Positions 35,248 through 45,231 of a stretch of 64,000 bases of DNA are shown here, piece after piece (within the stretch, counting starts at the first letter, position 1; each line of letters opens with the position of its first letter). The notes under the pieces are model-generated. The model did not search any database. It was not told the origin of the DNA and saw nothing but the letters and a program-made list of their open reading frames with translations. Source of the stretch: Candidatus Corynebacterium faecigallinarum. Its GTDB lineage: Bacteria > Actinomycetota > Actinomycetes > Mycobacteriales > Mycobacteriaceae. Made by a program: the position numbers and the translations under genes. The stretch covers positions 27,102-91,101 of the forward strand of contig DWVP01000005.1 of the NCBI GenBank assembly GCA_019120175.1. Direction: 5' to 3'.

Positions 35248-36477
35248 ATGCAGGAACTGCAGTTCGTCCAGGACGACAGCGACCCCTCATCCCTGGTGCT
35301 CCGCGCCGTCGACGGCGACCAGGAGTTCTTCCTGGCCGTCACCGACGAGCTGACAGAGTTCCTGGACATCGCCGTGGAACTCTCCGCCCAGGATGCCCCG
35401 TCCGACACCGGGCCCACTACCAAAGTCTCAGCGGCCACCGACCAGACAGCACAGGATGCCGCAGCCGCTGTCAGCACAGACAACGCAGGCAGCGCAGGCA
35501 GCGCAGGCAGCGCAGGCAGCGCAGGCGTTGTCGAGGACGGCAATGACAGTGATGGCGAGGACGTCGCAGTCGAGGCACACGGGGACAGGCCTGCCGGGGA
35601 CGCGTTGAGCGCAACCAGCACCCCGGCCGAGAACGTGCCGCACAAGGAGCGGATCCACCTGCGCCCCCGCGAGATCCAGGACCGGATCCGCCACGGCGAG
35701 ACGGTCGAGCAGATCATCGCCGCCACCGGCATGGAGGAGCGCCGTGTCCGCCCCTACGCCGCGCCGATCGACATGGAGCGTGCCCGCATCGCCGAGCTCG
35801 CCCGGGACGCCTACCCGGTGCGTTCGGACGGCCCGGCCGACCAGCCCCTGCGCGAGGTCCTGGCCACCGCCTTCGGCGCCCGCGGCGAAAGCCTGCGCGC
35901 CTCGACGTGGACTGCGGCGATGGACAACTCCGACCACTGGGTCGTCTCGGTGTCCTGGGCGAAGGGCAACCGGCCGGGGGCGACCCGGTTCATCGCGGAC
36001 TTCCGCTACATCCCGGCCGACCAGGACCCTGCGACGGCGGTGCCGGTGAACTCGGTGGCCTCCGACCTCATCGACCCCCGGTTCGAGCGTCCGGTGCGCA
36101 CCGTCTCCCCCCTGATCCCCGCCAGTCGCCAGGACTCCGGTGAGGAGCCCTACGGTGGCGATGATCCCGGTGCCGCCGCAGCAGAGGCCGCAGCCGCCGC
36201 GGGCTGGGGCGAACCTGCCCCCTCCCAGGACGACCCGGGCAACAACGCAGACAGCGATACGAACACCGGCGCCGGCGGGGACGCTGCGGCCGACCCGGCC
36301 GCTGATGATCAGGCCAACGCCCCCGTCGACCTCTTCGGCGACCGCACAGACCGGGCCGATCATGCCGAGGACGGTCGTCCCCGCCGCAAGAAGCAGGCGG
36401 TCACCCCGCATTGGGAGGACGTCCTGCTCGGCGTGCGCACCAACCCGCGCGCCAACGGCCGGAACCGGAAGAAGTAG
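35248..36477 (+). CDS. sepH: Cell division protein SepH (DUF3071)
   Basis: SepH is an actinobacterial division protein that binds FtsZ. The 409-residue protein opens MQELQFVQDDSDPSSLVLRA and contains the central helix-turn-helix-like LRPREIQDRIRHGETVEQII, followed by RRVRPYAAPIDMERARIAEL, and ends with HWEDVLLGVRTN. Between residues 60 and 130 a disordered Ala/Ser/Gly/Asp-rich stretch includes an AGS repeat coded by 9-bp units around 35483-35525, and an acidic linker precedes the C-terminal motif. The ATG 35248 has GGAGG six bases upstream. Its place next to serC and gltA is the same as in mycobacteria. The next gene begins three bases after its stop. Confidence 0.9.
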   Translation: MQELQFVQDDSDPSSLVLRAVDGDQEFFLAVTDELTEFLDIAVELSAQDAPSDTGPTTKVSAATDQTAQDAAAAVSTDNAGSAGSAGSAGSAGVVEDGNDSDGEDVAVEAHGDRPAGDALSATSTPAENVPHKERIHLRPREIQDRIRHGETVEQIIAATGMEERRVRPYAAPIDMERARIAELARDAYPVRSDGPADQPLREVLATAFGARGESLRASTWTAAMDNSDHWVVSVSWAKGNRPGATRFIADFRYIPADQDPATAVPVNSVASDLIDPRFERPVRTVSPLIPASRQDSGEEPYGGDDPGAAAAEAAAAAGWGEPAPSQDDPGNNADSDTNTGAGGDAAADPAADDQANAPVDLFGDRTDRADHAEDGRPRRKKQAVTPHWEDVLLGVRTNPRANGRNRKK

Positions 36478-36480
36478 CCG

Positions 36481-37410
36481 GTGGGAGCCTCCGCCGGGTC
36501 GTCGTCGACGACCATCACCACCATGTGGTTCGTCACCGCCGCCGTCCCCCGGGACGTGCTGACCGCCGAGCCCGCCGCCGACCGTGGTTTCGCTCGAAAG
36601 TACCTCGCCCAGCTGGCCGTGGAACTACCGGACGCCGGTTTCTCCGCCCCGGTGCACATCGGCGACTTCGACATGAACCGCTCCACCCCTCCGAGCCCGG
36701 ACGAGTTCTACATCGGCGGCTACGCAGGCCTGTCGGTCGTGCAGACCGTGATCCCCGGGCTGACCAAACTCTCGGAGATTCCGGCACCCTACCTGGGACT
36801 CGTCGCCGCCGCGGACATCTACGCCACCTGCCGCACGCCGGACGACCCCTCCGGCCTCGGCGGTTTCGCGCACTGGTCCGGCGGCACGCTGAAGCGGGCG
36901 TTCACGGCGACCCGGGAAACCGTCTACGAGGACACCGGCCTGCCGGACTCCTTCGAGGCACCGTTCTGGGAGGGCAACGAGGAGACCACCGGCATCCAGC
37001 TGCCGTTCATCCCCGGCAAGATGGGGGACGCCGCCATCGGCCACTGGCTGGGTTTCCGGGTGGCGCGGGACGGCCTGGACATCCCGGTGTCCGCCTTCGC
37101 GGTGGACGGACGCCCGGCCCAGCGCTCCCGCCCGGCGGGCCGTCCCACCGCCACCACATCAGCGGCGGGGTGGGGATCTGCGTCGGCATCTGGGGCGGCC
37201 GGCGACGGGGCCGACTACGACGTCTACGACGACTACGCCGAGGCGAAGGACCCCTCCAGCCGCGACACCGGTGAACTGCTGCGCAGTGCGGCGGGGTCGG
37301 TGTTCACCGGGGTCGGCAACGGCGTCCGTGCCAGCGCGAAGTTCCTGCGCACCGGGGCGAACCGGATCGGCGACGAAGTCCGGCGCCGCGCTCGCAACAC
37401 CGGACGCTAG
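36481..37410 (+). CDS. DUF6928-like protein
   Basis: This 309-residue protein of unknown function resembles actinobacterial DUF6928 proteins, which often sit beside sepH. It has no membrane helix or enzyme motif I recognise. The middle part (VHIGDFDMNRSTPPSPDEFY, IGGYAGLSVVQTVIPG, then FAHWSGGTLKRAFTATRET) is conserved-looking. The last 90 residues are low-complexity and then basic (RASAKFLRTGANRIGDEVRR). GTG 36481 is used because it lies three bases after the sepH stop; ATG 36523 is an alternative. Confidence 0.65.
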   Translation: MGASAGSSSTTITTMWFVTAAVPRDVLTAEPAADRGFARKYLAQLAVELPDAGFSAPVHIGDFDMNRSTPPSPDEFYIGGYAGLSVVQTVIPGLTKLSEIPAPYLGLVAAADIYATCRTPDDPSGLGGFAHWSGGTLKRAFTATRETVYEDTGLPDSFEAPFWEGNEETTGIQLPFIPGKMGDAAIGHWLGFRVARDGLDIPVSAFAVDGRPAQRSRPAGRPTATTSAAGWGSASASGAAGDGADYDVYDDYAEAKDPSSRDTGELLRSAAGSVFTGVGNGVRASAKFLRTGANRIGDEVRRRARNTGR

Positions 37411-37419
37411 CACTGGCAC

Positions 37420-38289
37420 CTAATACTGGGCGGCGTAGAAACCGATCGCCGCAGAGGTCGCCACATTGAGCGAATCCGTGCCCGGCGACATCGGGATCTT
37501 TGCCCGGACGTCGGCGGCACGCATCGCATGCTCGGTCAGCCCGGGCCCCTCGGCCCCGACCATCACCGCGACCTTGTCCGCCCCGGCGACGGCCTCGGCC
37601 AGGGTAGTGTCGGTGTTCGGGGTCATCGCCACCACCCGGTAGCCACGCTCCTGCAGATCAGCCAGGCCGCGCTGCCAGGTCGTCGGCCGGTCCCCCAGAT
37701 GCGCGAACGGGACGCGCAATACATGCCCCATCGACACCCGCACCACCCGGCGGTACAGCGGGTCGGCACATCCCGCCCCCAGCAGGACGGCCCCCACCCC
37801 GAGACCCGCGGCGTTGCGGAACAGCGCCCCGATGTTCTCGTGGTCGCCGACCCCCTCTAGCACCGCGATCACCCGGGAGTTCTCGTCCGACGCCAGAGCG
37901 TCCAACACCTCCGTGGCCTCAAGTTCCGCAACCCGGTCGGCGGCGGCGACCAGGCCACGGTGCATGTCGAACCCGGCGACCTCGGCGAGCACCTCCCTGC
38001 TCACCTCGTAGAACGGCACGCCGCCCAACCCCGCGGCGAGTGCGGCGTCATCAGCCGCGGCGTCCTGCAACTGCTCCAACCGGTGGGCGAAGCCCACCAC
38101 ACACCGCACCGGGTAGCGCGAGGTCGCCAGCCGGGGCACCACCAGGTTTCCCTCAGCGATGACCAGGCCCTTGCCCCCGGGAAGGTCGGGACGTCGGTCG
38201 GAGGAGTTCAGGTCACGGACGTCGTCCAGGCGGGGGTCGGCGGCGTCGTCGATGCGGATCACAGGATTCACGGGAGGCACAGGAGTCAC
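37420..38289 (-). CDS. TrmH/SpoU family RNA 2'-O-methyltransferase
   Basis: This is a 289-residue SPOUT methyltransferase. The three knot motifs are present: VLEGVGDHENIGALFRNAAG near residue 143, MVGAEGPGLTEHAM near residue 240 and IPMSPGTDSLNVATSAAIGF near the C-terminus, with an N-terminal RNA-binding domain. The target, rRNA or tRNA, cannot be told. GTG 38289 follows the purine permease stop on the same strand by five bases; several further in-frame GTGs down to 38262 could be the real start. Confidence 0.88.
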   Translation of the reverse strand: MTPVPPVNPVIRIDDAADPRLDDVRDLNSSDRRPDLPGGKGLVIAEGNLVVPRLATSRYPVRCVVGFAHRLEQLQDAAADDAALAAGLGGVPFYEVSREVLAEVAGFDMHRGLVAAADRVAELEATEVLDALASDENSRVIAVLEGVGDHENIGALFRNAAGLGVGAVLLGAGCADPLYRRVVRVSMGHVLRVPFAHLGDRPTTWQRGLADLQERGYRVVAMTPNTDTTLAEAVAGADKVAVMVGAEGPGLTEHAMRAADVRAKIPMSPGTDSLNVATSAAIGFYAAQY

Positions 38290-38294
38290 CGGGA

Positions 38295-39794
38295 TCAGCC
38301 GATCGCGTCCATGATCGGGTCAATGCCGAAGTACGCCACGAACAGCGCCGCGACCAGGTACATCAGCCAGTGCAGCTGCTTGCCCTTGCCGGTGACCAGG
38401 TACATCACCGCACAGGCGATGAAGCCCATGCCGATGCCGTTGGCGATGGAGTAGGTGTACGGCATGATCACGATGGTCAGGAACGCCGGCAGCGCGATCT
38501 CGAGCTTGGTGAAGTCGATGTCGGTGATCTGCGCCATCATCATCGCACCGACGACGACCAGCACCGGGCCGGCGGCCTCGATCGGCACCACGGAGTACAG
38601 CGGGGTGAGGAACATGGCGGCCAGGAAGATCAGGCCGGTGACCACGTTCGCCAGGCCGGTGCGGGCACCGTCGCCGATACCGGCGGCGGAGTCGACGAAG
38701 ACCGTGTTGGACGAGGCGGACACCGAGCCACCGACGACCGCGCCGGCACCCTCTACGATCAGGGCGGTGCGCAGGTTCGGCAGGTTTCCCTGCTTGTCGA
38801 CCAGCTGGGCCTGCTTACCCAGTGCGGTCATCGTGCCCATGGCGTCGAAGAAGTTCGCCAGCACCAGGGTGAAGATCAGCAGGCAGGCGGACAGGGCGCC
38901 GACCTGTGCGAATCCGCCGAAGATGTCCACGGCTCCGACCAGACTCAGGTCCGGCACGCTGCCGAGGGAGTCGGGGATCTCCGGGGTGGCCATCGCCCAG
39001 CCCTTGCCGGCTTCGCTGTCGAAGGGCCCGGCGACAGCCTGCAGGATCATGGCGAGGACGGTGGTGGCGATGATGCCGATGAACAGCCCGCCGCGCACCT
39101 TCTTGGCGACCAGGATGCTGCAGATCAGCAGGCCGGCGACGAAGATCACCGTCGGCCAGGACGCCAGCGACCCGCCGTCGCCGAGGGTGACGGGCACGGT
39201 GGTGTTCGCAGCGTCCGGAACTCGGGTGACGAAACCGGAGTCGACGACACCGACCATGGCGATGAACATGCCGATACCGACACTGATCGCCGCTTTCATG
39301 TAGTTCGGGATGGCGTTGAACACGGCTTCACGGAAACCGGTGACCGCGAGCAGCACGATGATGATGCCGTCGATCACGACCAGGCCCATCGCCTGCGGCC
39401 AGGTCAGTCCCTCGGTGGCGACGAAGGTGACCGCCACCAGTGTGTTGATACCCAGACCTGCGGCGATGCCGAAGGGGTAGCGGGCGAAGATACCGAAGGC
39501 GATGGTCATCACACCGGCGGCCAGGGCCGTCACCGCAGCCACCCGGGAGGTGCCGAGGACATCACCGTTGACGTCCTCGACGGTGCCGAGGATCAACGGG
39601 TTGAGGATGATGATGTAGGCCATCGCGAAGAACGTGACCACACCGGCGCGCACTTCGGTACCCACGGTGGAGCGTCGCTCGGTGATGTGGAAGAACCGGT
39701 CGATGGCGCTGAGCTGACTCGTCGCGTCCCCGGAGGTTTTCTGCTGGTGATCGGCGCTCGTCCCGCCGGCTGTTTCAGGCATGGATACAGACAT
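38295..39794 (-). CDS. NCS2/AzgA family purine permease
   Basis: This 499-residue membrane protein has about 12-14 helices, of the AzgA-like branch that imports guanine, hypoxanthine or adenine with protons. It shows STVGTEVRAGVVTFFAMAYI, NPLILG, YPFGIAAGLGINTLVAVTF, FFDAMGTMTALGKQA and GGSVSASSNTVFVDSAAGIG. Substrate preference is inferred. ATG 39794 is taken; a GTG two codons upstream (39800) is the alternative. The TrmH gene follows five bases downstream, so they form an operon. Confidence 0.92.
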   Translation of the reverse strand: MSVSMPETAGGTSADHQQKTSGDATSQLSAIDRFFHITERRSTVGTEVRAGVVTFFAMAYIIILNPLILGTVEDVNGDVLGTSRVAAVTALAAGVMTIAFGIFARYPFGIAAGLGINTLVAVTFVATEGLTWPQAMGLVVIDGIIIVLLAVTGFREAVFNAIPNYMKAAISVGIGMFIAMVGVVDSGFVTRVPDAANTTVPVTLGDGGSLASWPTVIFVAGLLICSILVAKKVRGGLFIGIIATTVLAMILQAVAGPFDSEAGKGWAMATPEIPDSLGSVPDLSLVGAVDIFGGFAQVGALSACLLIFTLVLANFFDAMGTMTALGKQAQLVDKQGNLPNLRTALIVEGAGAVVGGSVSASSNTVFVDSAAGIGDGARTGLANVVTGLIFLAAMFLTPLYSVVPIEAAGPVLVVVGAMMMAQITDIDFTKLEIALPAFLTIVIMPYTYSIANGIGMGFIACAVMYLVTGKGKQLHWLMYLVAALFVAYFGIDPIMDAIG

Positions 39795-39850
39795 TTCCAC
39801 CCCGGGGGATACTGCGCAACTGAAACCGTCGCTTGTGGCAGCATAGGGGC

Positions 39851-40663
39851 ATGCAGTCTTCTCCTTTTCGGGTGCGCACCCTGTCCGCCGTTGTCGTCGG
39901 TGGACTGCTGGTGTCCACCCTCCCCGCCTGCGGGGACAGTGGAGGTGACGCCGCCGTCACCGGGGACACGACGGTGCTCAGCGCCGAGATCCTCGACGAG
40001 CACGACTTTGACAGCACAGCCTTCACTCAGGGTCTGGAGGTCATGCCGGAGGGTGACCTGTTGGTCGGCACCGGGCTCAACGGGGAGTCCCGGATCTACC
40101 GTGCCCCGGTGCAGGACGCCACGAACCCGACGGTCAGCGACGACCTTGCGGAGAAGTACTTCGGTGAGGGGGTCACCCTGCACGAGGACACCGTGTGGCA
40201 GTTGACGTGGAAGGAAGGCGTCGCCTTCCAGCGCGACGCCGAGACCCTGGAGGTCACCGGCGAGGCGTCCTATGACGGCGAGGGGTGGGGGATCTGCTCC
40301 GACGGTGAGCGCTTGGTGATGTCGGACGGTTCGGACGCCCTGACCTTCCGCGATGCGGACACCTTCGAGCCGACCGGCGAGGTGTCGGTCACCCTCGACG
40401 GTGAGTCGGTCGACGAGATCAACGAGCTGGAGTGTGCGGGCGGCTCGGTGTGGGCCAATGTCTGGCACGAGGACCGGATCCTGCGCATCGACCCGAACTC
40501 CGGGGAGGTCACCGGGGTGTTGGACGTCGATCTGCCGGCCGGGCAGGCGGACGGGGCTGACGTGCTCAACGGCATCGCCGCCATCCCGGAGCAGGACGAC
40601 ACCTTCTATCTCACCGGCAAGCTGTGGGACACGATCTACGAGGTGCGCGTTGGCGAAGAGTGA
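39851..40663 (+). CDS. Glutamine cyclotransferase-like lipoprotein
   Basis: This is a 270-residue secreted beta-propeller protein. The N-terminus has Arg residues, a hydrophobic stretch and a lipobox LPAC, so it should be anchored at the outer face of the cytoplasmic membrane after cleavage before that Cys. The mature part, with AFTQGLEVMPEGDLLVGTGL, LTWKEGVAFQRD, LNELECAGG-like INELECAGGSVWANVWHEDR, and DVLNGIAAIPEQD, matches glutaminyl-peptide cyclotransferases that form N-terminal pyroglutamate. Start ATG 39851 gives a proper signal peptide. The MFS gene overlaps its end by 14 bases. Pyroglutamate also links loosely to the 5-oxoproline operon at 50.6 kb. Confidence 0.85.
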   Translation: MQSSPFRVRTLSAVVVGGLLVSTLPACGDSGGDAAVTGDTTVLSAEILDEHDFDSTAFTQGLEVMPEGDLLVGTGLNGESRIYRAPVQDATNPTVSDDLAEKYFGEGVTLHEDTVWQLTWKEGVAFQRDAETLEVTGEASYDGEGWGICSDGERLVMSDGSDALTFRDADTFEPTGEVSVTLDGESVDEINELECAGGSVWANVWHEDRILRIDPNSGEVTGVLDVDLPAGQADGADVLNGIAAIPEQDDTFYLTGKLWDTIYEVRVGEE

Positions 40664-42158
40664 CCGCGGTTACCGGCCCGGGGTAGCGGCGAAGATCGCC
40701 AACCGGGTCTACGGGTTGATGGGTGCCGGCGGTGCCCGCGAGTCAGGGCTGACCGCCCTGATGTGGACCTCGATCGCCAATTTCGCGGTGGATGCCGTGC
40801 TCGCCGTCTCCCTGGCCGGTACCTTGTTCTTCTCTGCGGCCGAGGCGGAGTCCCGGACCTCGGTGGCGGCGTATCTGTTGGTCACCATTGCCCCATTTGC
40901 GCTGCTGGCACCGTTCATCGGCCCGGCATTGGACCGGATCCGGACCGGACGCCGACTGGCGTTGTCATTGACCTTCGCTGGCCGGGTCGTTCTGGCTGCA
41001 GTACTGCTGCAGAATTTTGACTCGCTGGTGCTCTACCCCGCCGCGCTCGGCATGCTGGTGCTCAGTAAGTCCTACGGGGTGCTGAAATCCTCGGTCACCC
41101 CACGTGTGGCCCCTGAGGGGCTCGACCTGGTGCGGGCGAATGCCCGGCTGACGATCGCCGGGCACATAGGCGGTTCGATCGTGGCCGGTGCATTGGCGGC
41201 GGCGATCTCCTTCGTGGCAGATCCCCAGGCGGCACTGTGGCTGCTCATGGTGGTCGCGCTGGCCGGGATCTACGGCTGTGCGCTGATCCCTGCCACCGCT
41301 GAGCGTGGTGAGGACGAGGTGTCGGTGAGCCCCTTCCTGCCGGAGAACGGAGGCGTCGCCGCGTCCGACGCCCCCGACTCCCACGACGCCCCCGCGGCCC
41401 ACGGCGCGCCTAGCGCCCCCGAGGCTCCCGACGCAGTGGCGGCGTCCGACTCCCCCGACACGGCTAGTGCGCCGACGGCACCGACGGTGGCGTTGGGGAA
41501 GGCGTCCAGCCGTGGTGCGTCCCGCCGGAACCAGATGCTGAACTCCTGGAAGCAGTCGATCCGGGTGCGTTTCCCGGACGCCGCCCGGACCTGCATGTGG
41601 GGTACCGCCCTTCAGCGCTGCGGCACCGGATTCATGACGATCTACATCGCTTTCGTGGCGAAGTCGTCCAGCGAGCTCTCCGGGCTCGAGCAGTTGACGA
41701 TCCTCGCCGCCGTGGGAGCCGCCGGAGGTGTGGGAACGTTCCTGGGCAATGCCCTGGGTTCGCGGATCCACTTCAGCCGACCGCAGGTGACCGTCCTGTT
41801 CCTGGGCGCCTTGTCGATCCTCACGGTCGTGGGTGCCGCTATCTGGGACGGTGTGCCGACTGCCGCGCTGGCCACCGCGGTGCTGTCGGTGGGCTCGGCG
41901 ATGTCGAAGGTCTGTCTCGACGCGGCGATCCAGTCGGAACTGCCCGCCTCCGCGCATGCCTCGGCGTTCGGCATTTCCGAGACGTCACTGCAGCTGGCAT
42001 GGGTGTTCGGCGGGACGATGGGCATCCTGATTCCCCCGGAGCTGACGGTCGGTATGGCCGCACTGGCCGTCGCCGGTACAGTGATGTACGTCAATGTCAT
42101 TGCCGCTGCACGTGGCGTGGGCGTGGGCGCGCTGATCGGGCGGGTCCGCCGACGCTAG
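40650..42158 (+). CDS. MFS transporter
   Basis: This 502-residue major facilitator has about 12 membrane helices split by a long central loop. The first half has LMWTSIANFAVDAVLAVSLA and FIGPALDRIRTGRR, a variant of the DRxGRR loop. The loop, residues about 225-290, is unusually low in complexity (repeats of AP, SD and AS) and is followed by basic RRNQMLNSWKQ. The substrate is unknown. The start TTG 40650 overlaps the previous gene by 14 bases and has GAGGTG four bases upstream; no better start fits the frame. Confidence 0.82.
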   Translation: MAKSDRGYRPGVAAKIANRVYGLMGAGGARESGLTALMWTSIANFAVDAVLAVSLAGTLFFSAAEAESRTSVAAYLLVTIAPFALLAPFIGPALDRIRTGRRLALSLTFAGRVVLAAVLLQNFDSLVLYPAALGMLVLSKSYGVLKSSVTPRVAPEGLDLVRANARLTIAGHIGGSIVAGALAAAISFVADPQAALWLLMVVALAGIYGCALIPATAERGEDEVSVSPFLPENGGVAASDAPDSHDAPAAHGAPSAPEAPDAVAASDSPDTASAPTAPTVALGKASSRGASRRNQMLNSWKQSIRVRFPDAARTCMWGTALQRCGTGFMTIYIAFVAKSSSELSGLEQLTILAAVGAAGGVGTFLGNALGSRIHFSRPQVTVLFLGALSILTVVGAAIWDGVPTAALATAVLSVGSAMSKVCLDAAIQSELPASAHASAFGISETSLQLAWVFGGTMGILIPPELTVGMAALAVAGTVMYVNVIAAARGVGVGALIGRVRRR

Positions 42159-42215
42159 ATCGGCGTGCGCCGACCACTGCCAGTCACTGCCGACCACTGA
42201 GGAGCGAATCTCCGC

Positions 42216-42851
42216 ATGAGCACCGTCCCGTCCGGGCAGCCCGGAGCGAACAAGCCCACGGGGAGTACGAAGAAACAGCGTCGCAAGGCCGCGCAACGGC
42301 GCCAGTTGCTGACCTTCGGTGCCATCGTGGTGCTGGTGCTGGTCGTCGCCGCCGCGGTGTGGGGGGTGCAGCGGTGGATGGACAGCCGTCCCGGTCCTGC
42401 GCCGGAGGATCTGCGGGTGACCGTGGAGATCAACGGCGAGGAGCAGGAGCATGCCCCGTACCAGGTGTGCCAGCGTTTCTCGGGCGAATGCGACGAGGGC
42501 GAGGCAGTGGACATCGCATTGGATCCGGACGATGAGGTCACGCTGAAGGTGCCCGACGAGATCTCCAGCCGGGACTGGTCGGTGCTGCAGGTCTTCGATG
42601 ACGAGGACGCCATCACGGAGAACACCTGGGCTGCCGGCGAGACCTCGGAGGTCTCCATCCCCGGCTCGGTGGAGGTCACCGGGAAGGGCACCGCGCAGTT
42701 GGCGGTGGTCGAGGTCCATGGCCTGATCGTCGGCGAGGAGGACGGTGAAGAAGTGCCCTACGGGGTGGTGTGGGCCTTCAGCACCGGTGTCGAGCCGGCG
42801 GAGCCGACGGAGTCACCTGAGGCCGACGGGGACGCCGACTCTGACTGGTAG
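42216..42851 (+). CDS. DUF2771 family membrane-anchored protein
   Basis: The 211-residue protein has a basic N-terminus (KKQRRKAAQRRQ), one membrane helix at residues 31-50 (LLTFGAIVVLVLVVAAAVWG) and an extracytoplasmic domain with two Cys in YQVCQRFSGECDEG that may form a disulfide. It fits the corynebacterial DUF2771 family, function unknown. It follows the MFS gene by 57 bases and probably belongs to the same transcript. The C-terminus is acidic and Pro-rich. It converges on the cold-shock gene across a C10 run (42869-42878). Confidence 0.75.
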   Translation: MSTVPSGQPGANKPTGSTKKQRRKAAQRRQLLTFGAIVVLVLVVAAAVWGVQRWMDSRPGPAPEDLRVTVEINGEEQEHAPYQVCQRFSGECDEGEAVDIALDPDDEVTLKVPDEISSRDWSVLQVFDDEDAITENTWAAGETSEVSIPGSVEVTGKGTAQLAVVEVHGLIVGEEDGEEVPYGVVWAFSTGVEPAEPTESPEADGDADSDW

Positions 42852-42922
42852 GCCCCGTCCGACCCCTTCCCCCCCCCCGGGAGCTTGCCGCCCTCCTCTT
42901 TCCCAGCGCCCCCAGGATCCTG

Positions 42923-43387
42923 CTACTCGAGTTCGCGGGCGATGGTCCGCAGGATCTCGGCGACCTGGCGTCCTTCCTTACGGTCGGGACGGCGTCCTGA
43001 CTCCAGCGACGGCTGAACCCGTCCCTCCAGCAAGGTGATGGTGTCCTGGACCAGTTCATGGAGCTGGTCGGCGGTGTAGCGGTGGCCGCCACCGTGCCCT
43101 CCCTGACCGCTCGCTCCCTCGGAGCGACGGGCACCGCCACGTCGTCCACCCCGGTCACCACGGCCATCGCCGCGTGGGGCCGGCCCATCGTCCAGCACCG
43201 TGACACGCAGTGCCTGCGGACCCTTCTTGGCCTCGGCGAAGTCGTACTCCAGACGCTGTCCCCTCACCAGGTCGGTGACCCCCTGGGGCAGGACGGAGGC
43301 CCCGACGTACACGTCCTCTCCGTCGGGGTTGGAGACGAAACCGAAACCTCGGTCTGCGTCGTACCACTTCACATTTCCGGTGGGCAT
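42923..43387 (-). CDS. Cold-shock domain protein with basic C-terminal extension
   Basis: Residues 1-65 are a cold-shock domain that binds single-stranded nucleic acid: TGNVKWYDADRGFGFVSNPD (RNP1 as RGFGFV) and DVYVGASVLPQG. After it comes an Arg/Gly-rich segment (residues 75-105) and then a helical, charged tail to residue 154. The extended form is known from corynebacterial CspB-like proteins and is about twice the size of E. coli CspA. ATG 43387 begins the conserved fold. It is divergent from rpf with nearly 500 bases between. Confidence 0.88.
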   Translation of the reverse strand: MPTGNVKWYDADRGFGFVSNPDGEDVYVGASVLPQGVTDLVRGQRLEYDFAEAKKGPQALRVTVLDDGPAPRGDGRGDRGGRRGGARRSEGASGQGGHGGGHRYTADQLHELVQDTITLLEGRVQPSLESGRRPDRKEGRQVAEILRTIARELE

Positions 43388-44536
<1,149 letters not shown>

Positions 44537-44570
44537 GCAGAGCCTCCCTGCACAACGCAGGACATGAGAC

Positions 44571-44614
44571 AGGTCCCCCTGTCAGCACCGCGGCTGACAG
44601 TGGGACCTTTTCTT
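44571..44614 (+). terminator. Rho-independent terminator of rpf
   Basis: AGGTCCCCCTGTCAGC (44571-44586) pairs with GCTGACAGTGGGACCT (44593-44608) with one mismatch, and TTTCTT follows. It lies 34 bases after the rpf stop. Confidence 0.9.
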
Positions 44615-44948
44615 CGCGCGATGCCCCTCGACGTGCCCGGCCTGGTCCTCCCTTTCTCCCCTCACTGTGCCTGTTCCTCCCCCATCGCCCCTCGCCGCGG
44701 CATGAGCGGAGGAGTGCCACCGCGCCATCACCGACGATCCAGTGAAGACCGCCTGGGCCCAGAAAGTAGGAGCAGGCCGCGAGCACACCCCCAGGAACGC
44801 TCTCGGTCTGAAAGCGTTCCTGGGGGTGTGTCAATGTGCCTGACCGGCCCAACCACCATGACCGCGCTGTGAAGGCCAGCATGCCGTGAAGGTGGCCATG
44901 CCACGTAGGGCAGTACGTAGGGCGGCAGGCAGGGTGGGGCGGCCCGTC
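44615..44948. other. Gene-free stretch with one long hairpin
   Basis: I see no gene here. The only structure is a perfect 18-bp hairpin: CACACCCCCAGGAACGCT (44784-44801) and its complement (44813-44830) around an 11-base loop. Its arm shares CCCCCAGGAACG with the serC hairpin. It could end the small minus-strand gene's opposite neighbour transcript or be a dispersed palindrome. Confidence 0.55.
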
Positions 44949-45134
44949 CTACCTGTTGATCACCGTGTAGGGGTGGACGTAGTTGAGCTCCTCGGCGGGG
45001 ATCGGGAACTCCGCGTCACCGTAGGGGCTCAGCGCGCCGGCGTCCTCGGCGACCAGCTCGGTGACCGCGTGCTTACCCTCGGGCAGGTTCTGCGGCCAGC
45101 CCGGATCAACGTAGTGCTTCTTCTTGTCAGCCAT
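44949..45134 (-). CDS. Small conserved actinobacterial protein (61 residues)
   Basis: The sequence starts MADKKKHYVDPGWPQNLPEG and ends with ELNYVHPYTVINR. It is soluble, acidic in the middle and rich in Pro and Tyr. It looks like a short conserved protein found beside the helicase pair in corynebacteria and mycobacteria, but I know no function. It is divergent from the helicase-associated gene (97 bases between). ATG 45134 is used; an in-frame ATG four codons upstream (45146) is possible. Confidence 0.65.
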   Translation of the reverse strand: MADKKKHYVDPGWPQNLPEGKHAVTELVAEDAGALSPYGDAEFPIPAEELNYVHPYTVINR

Positions 45135-45213
45135 ACCCCATATCATTCCACACCGAGGCCGCCGACAGCGACATCAGCAGGGACATTGCATACCCCTACT
45201 GCCCCATGTGCGG

Positions 45214-45219
45214 GTAAAA
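45214..45219 (+). promoter_or_regulatory. Candidate -10 box of the helicase-associated gene
   Basis: TAAAAT lies 12 bases before the ATG at 45232 with no ribosome site, giving a leader of at most a few bases. Confidence 0.45.
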
Positions 45220-45231
45220 TCCCAGTCTGTT

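Noticed and set aside
38370-40205. 611-codon open frame opposite the purine permease
   Set aside because: It is the complement of a membrane protein gene; the translation is His/Asp/Gly-rich and matches nothing.
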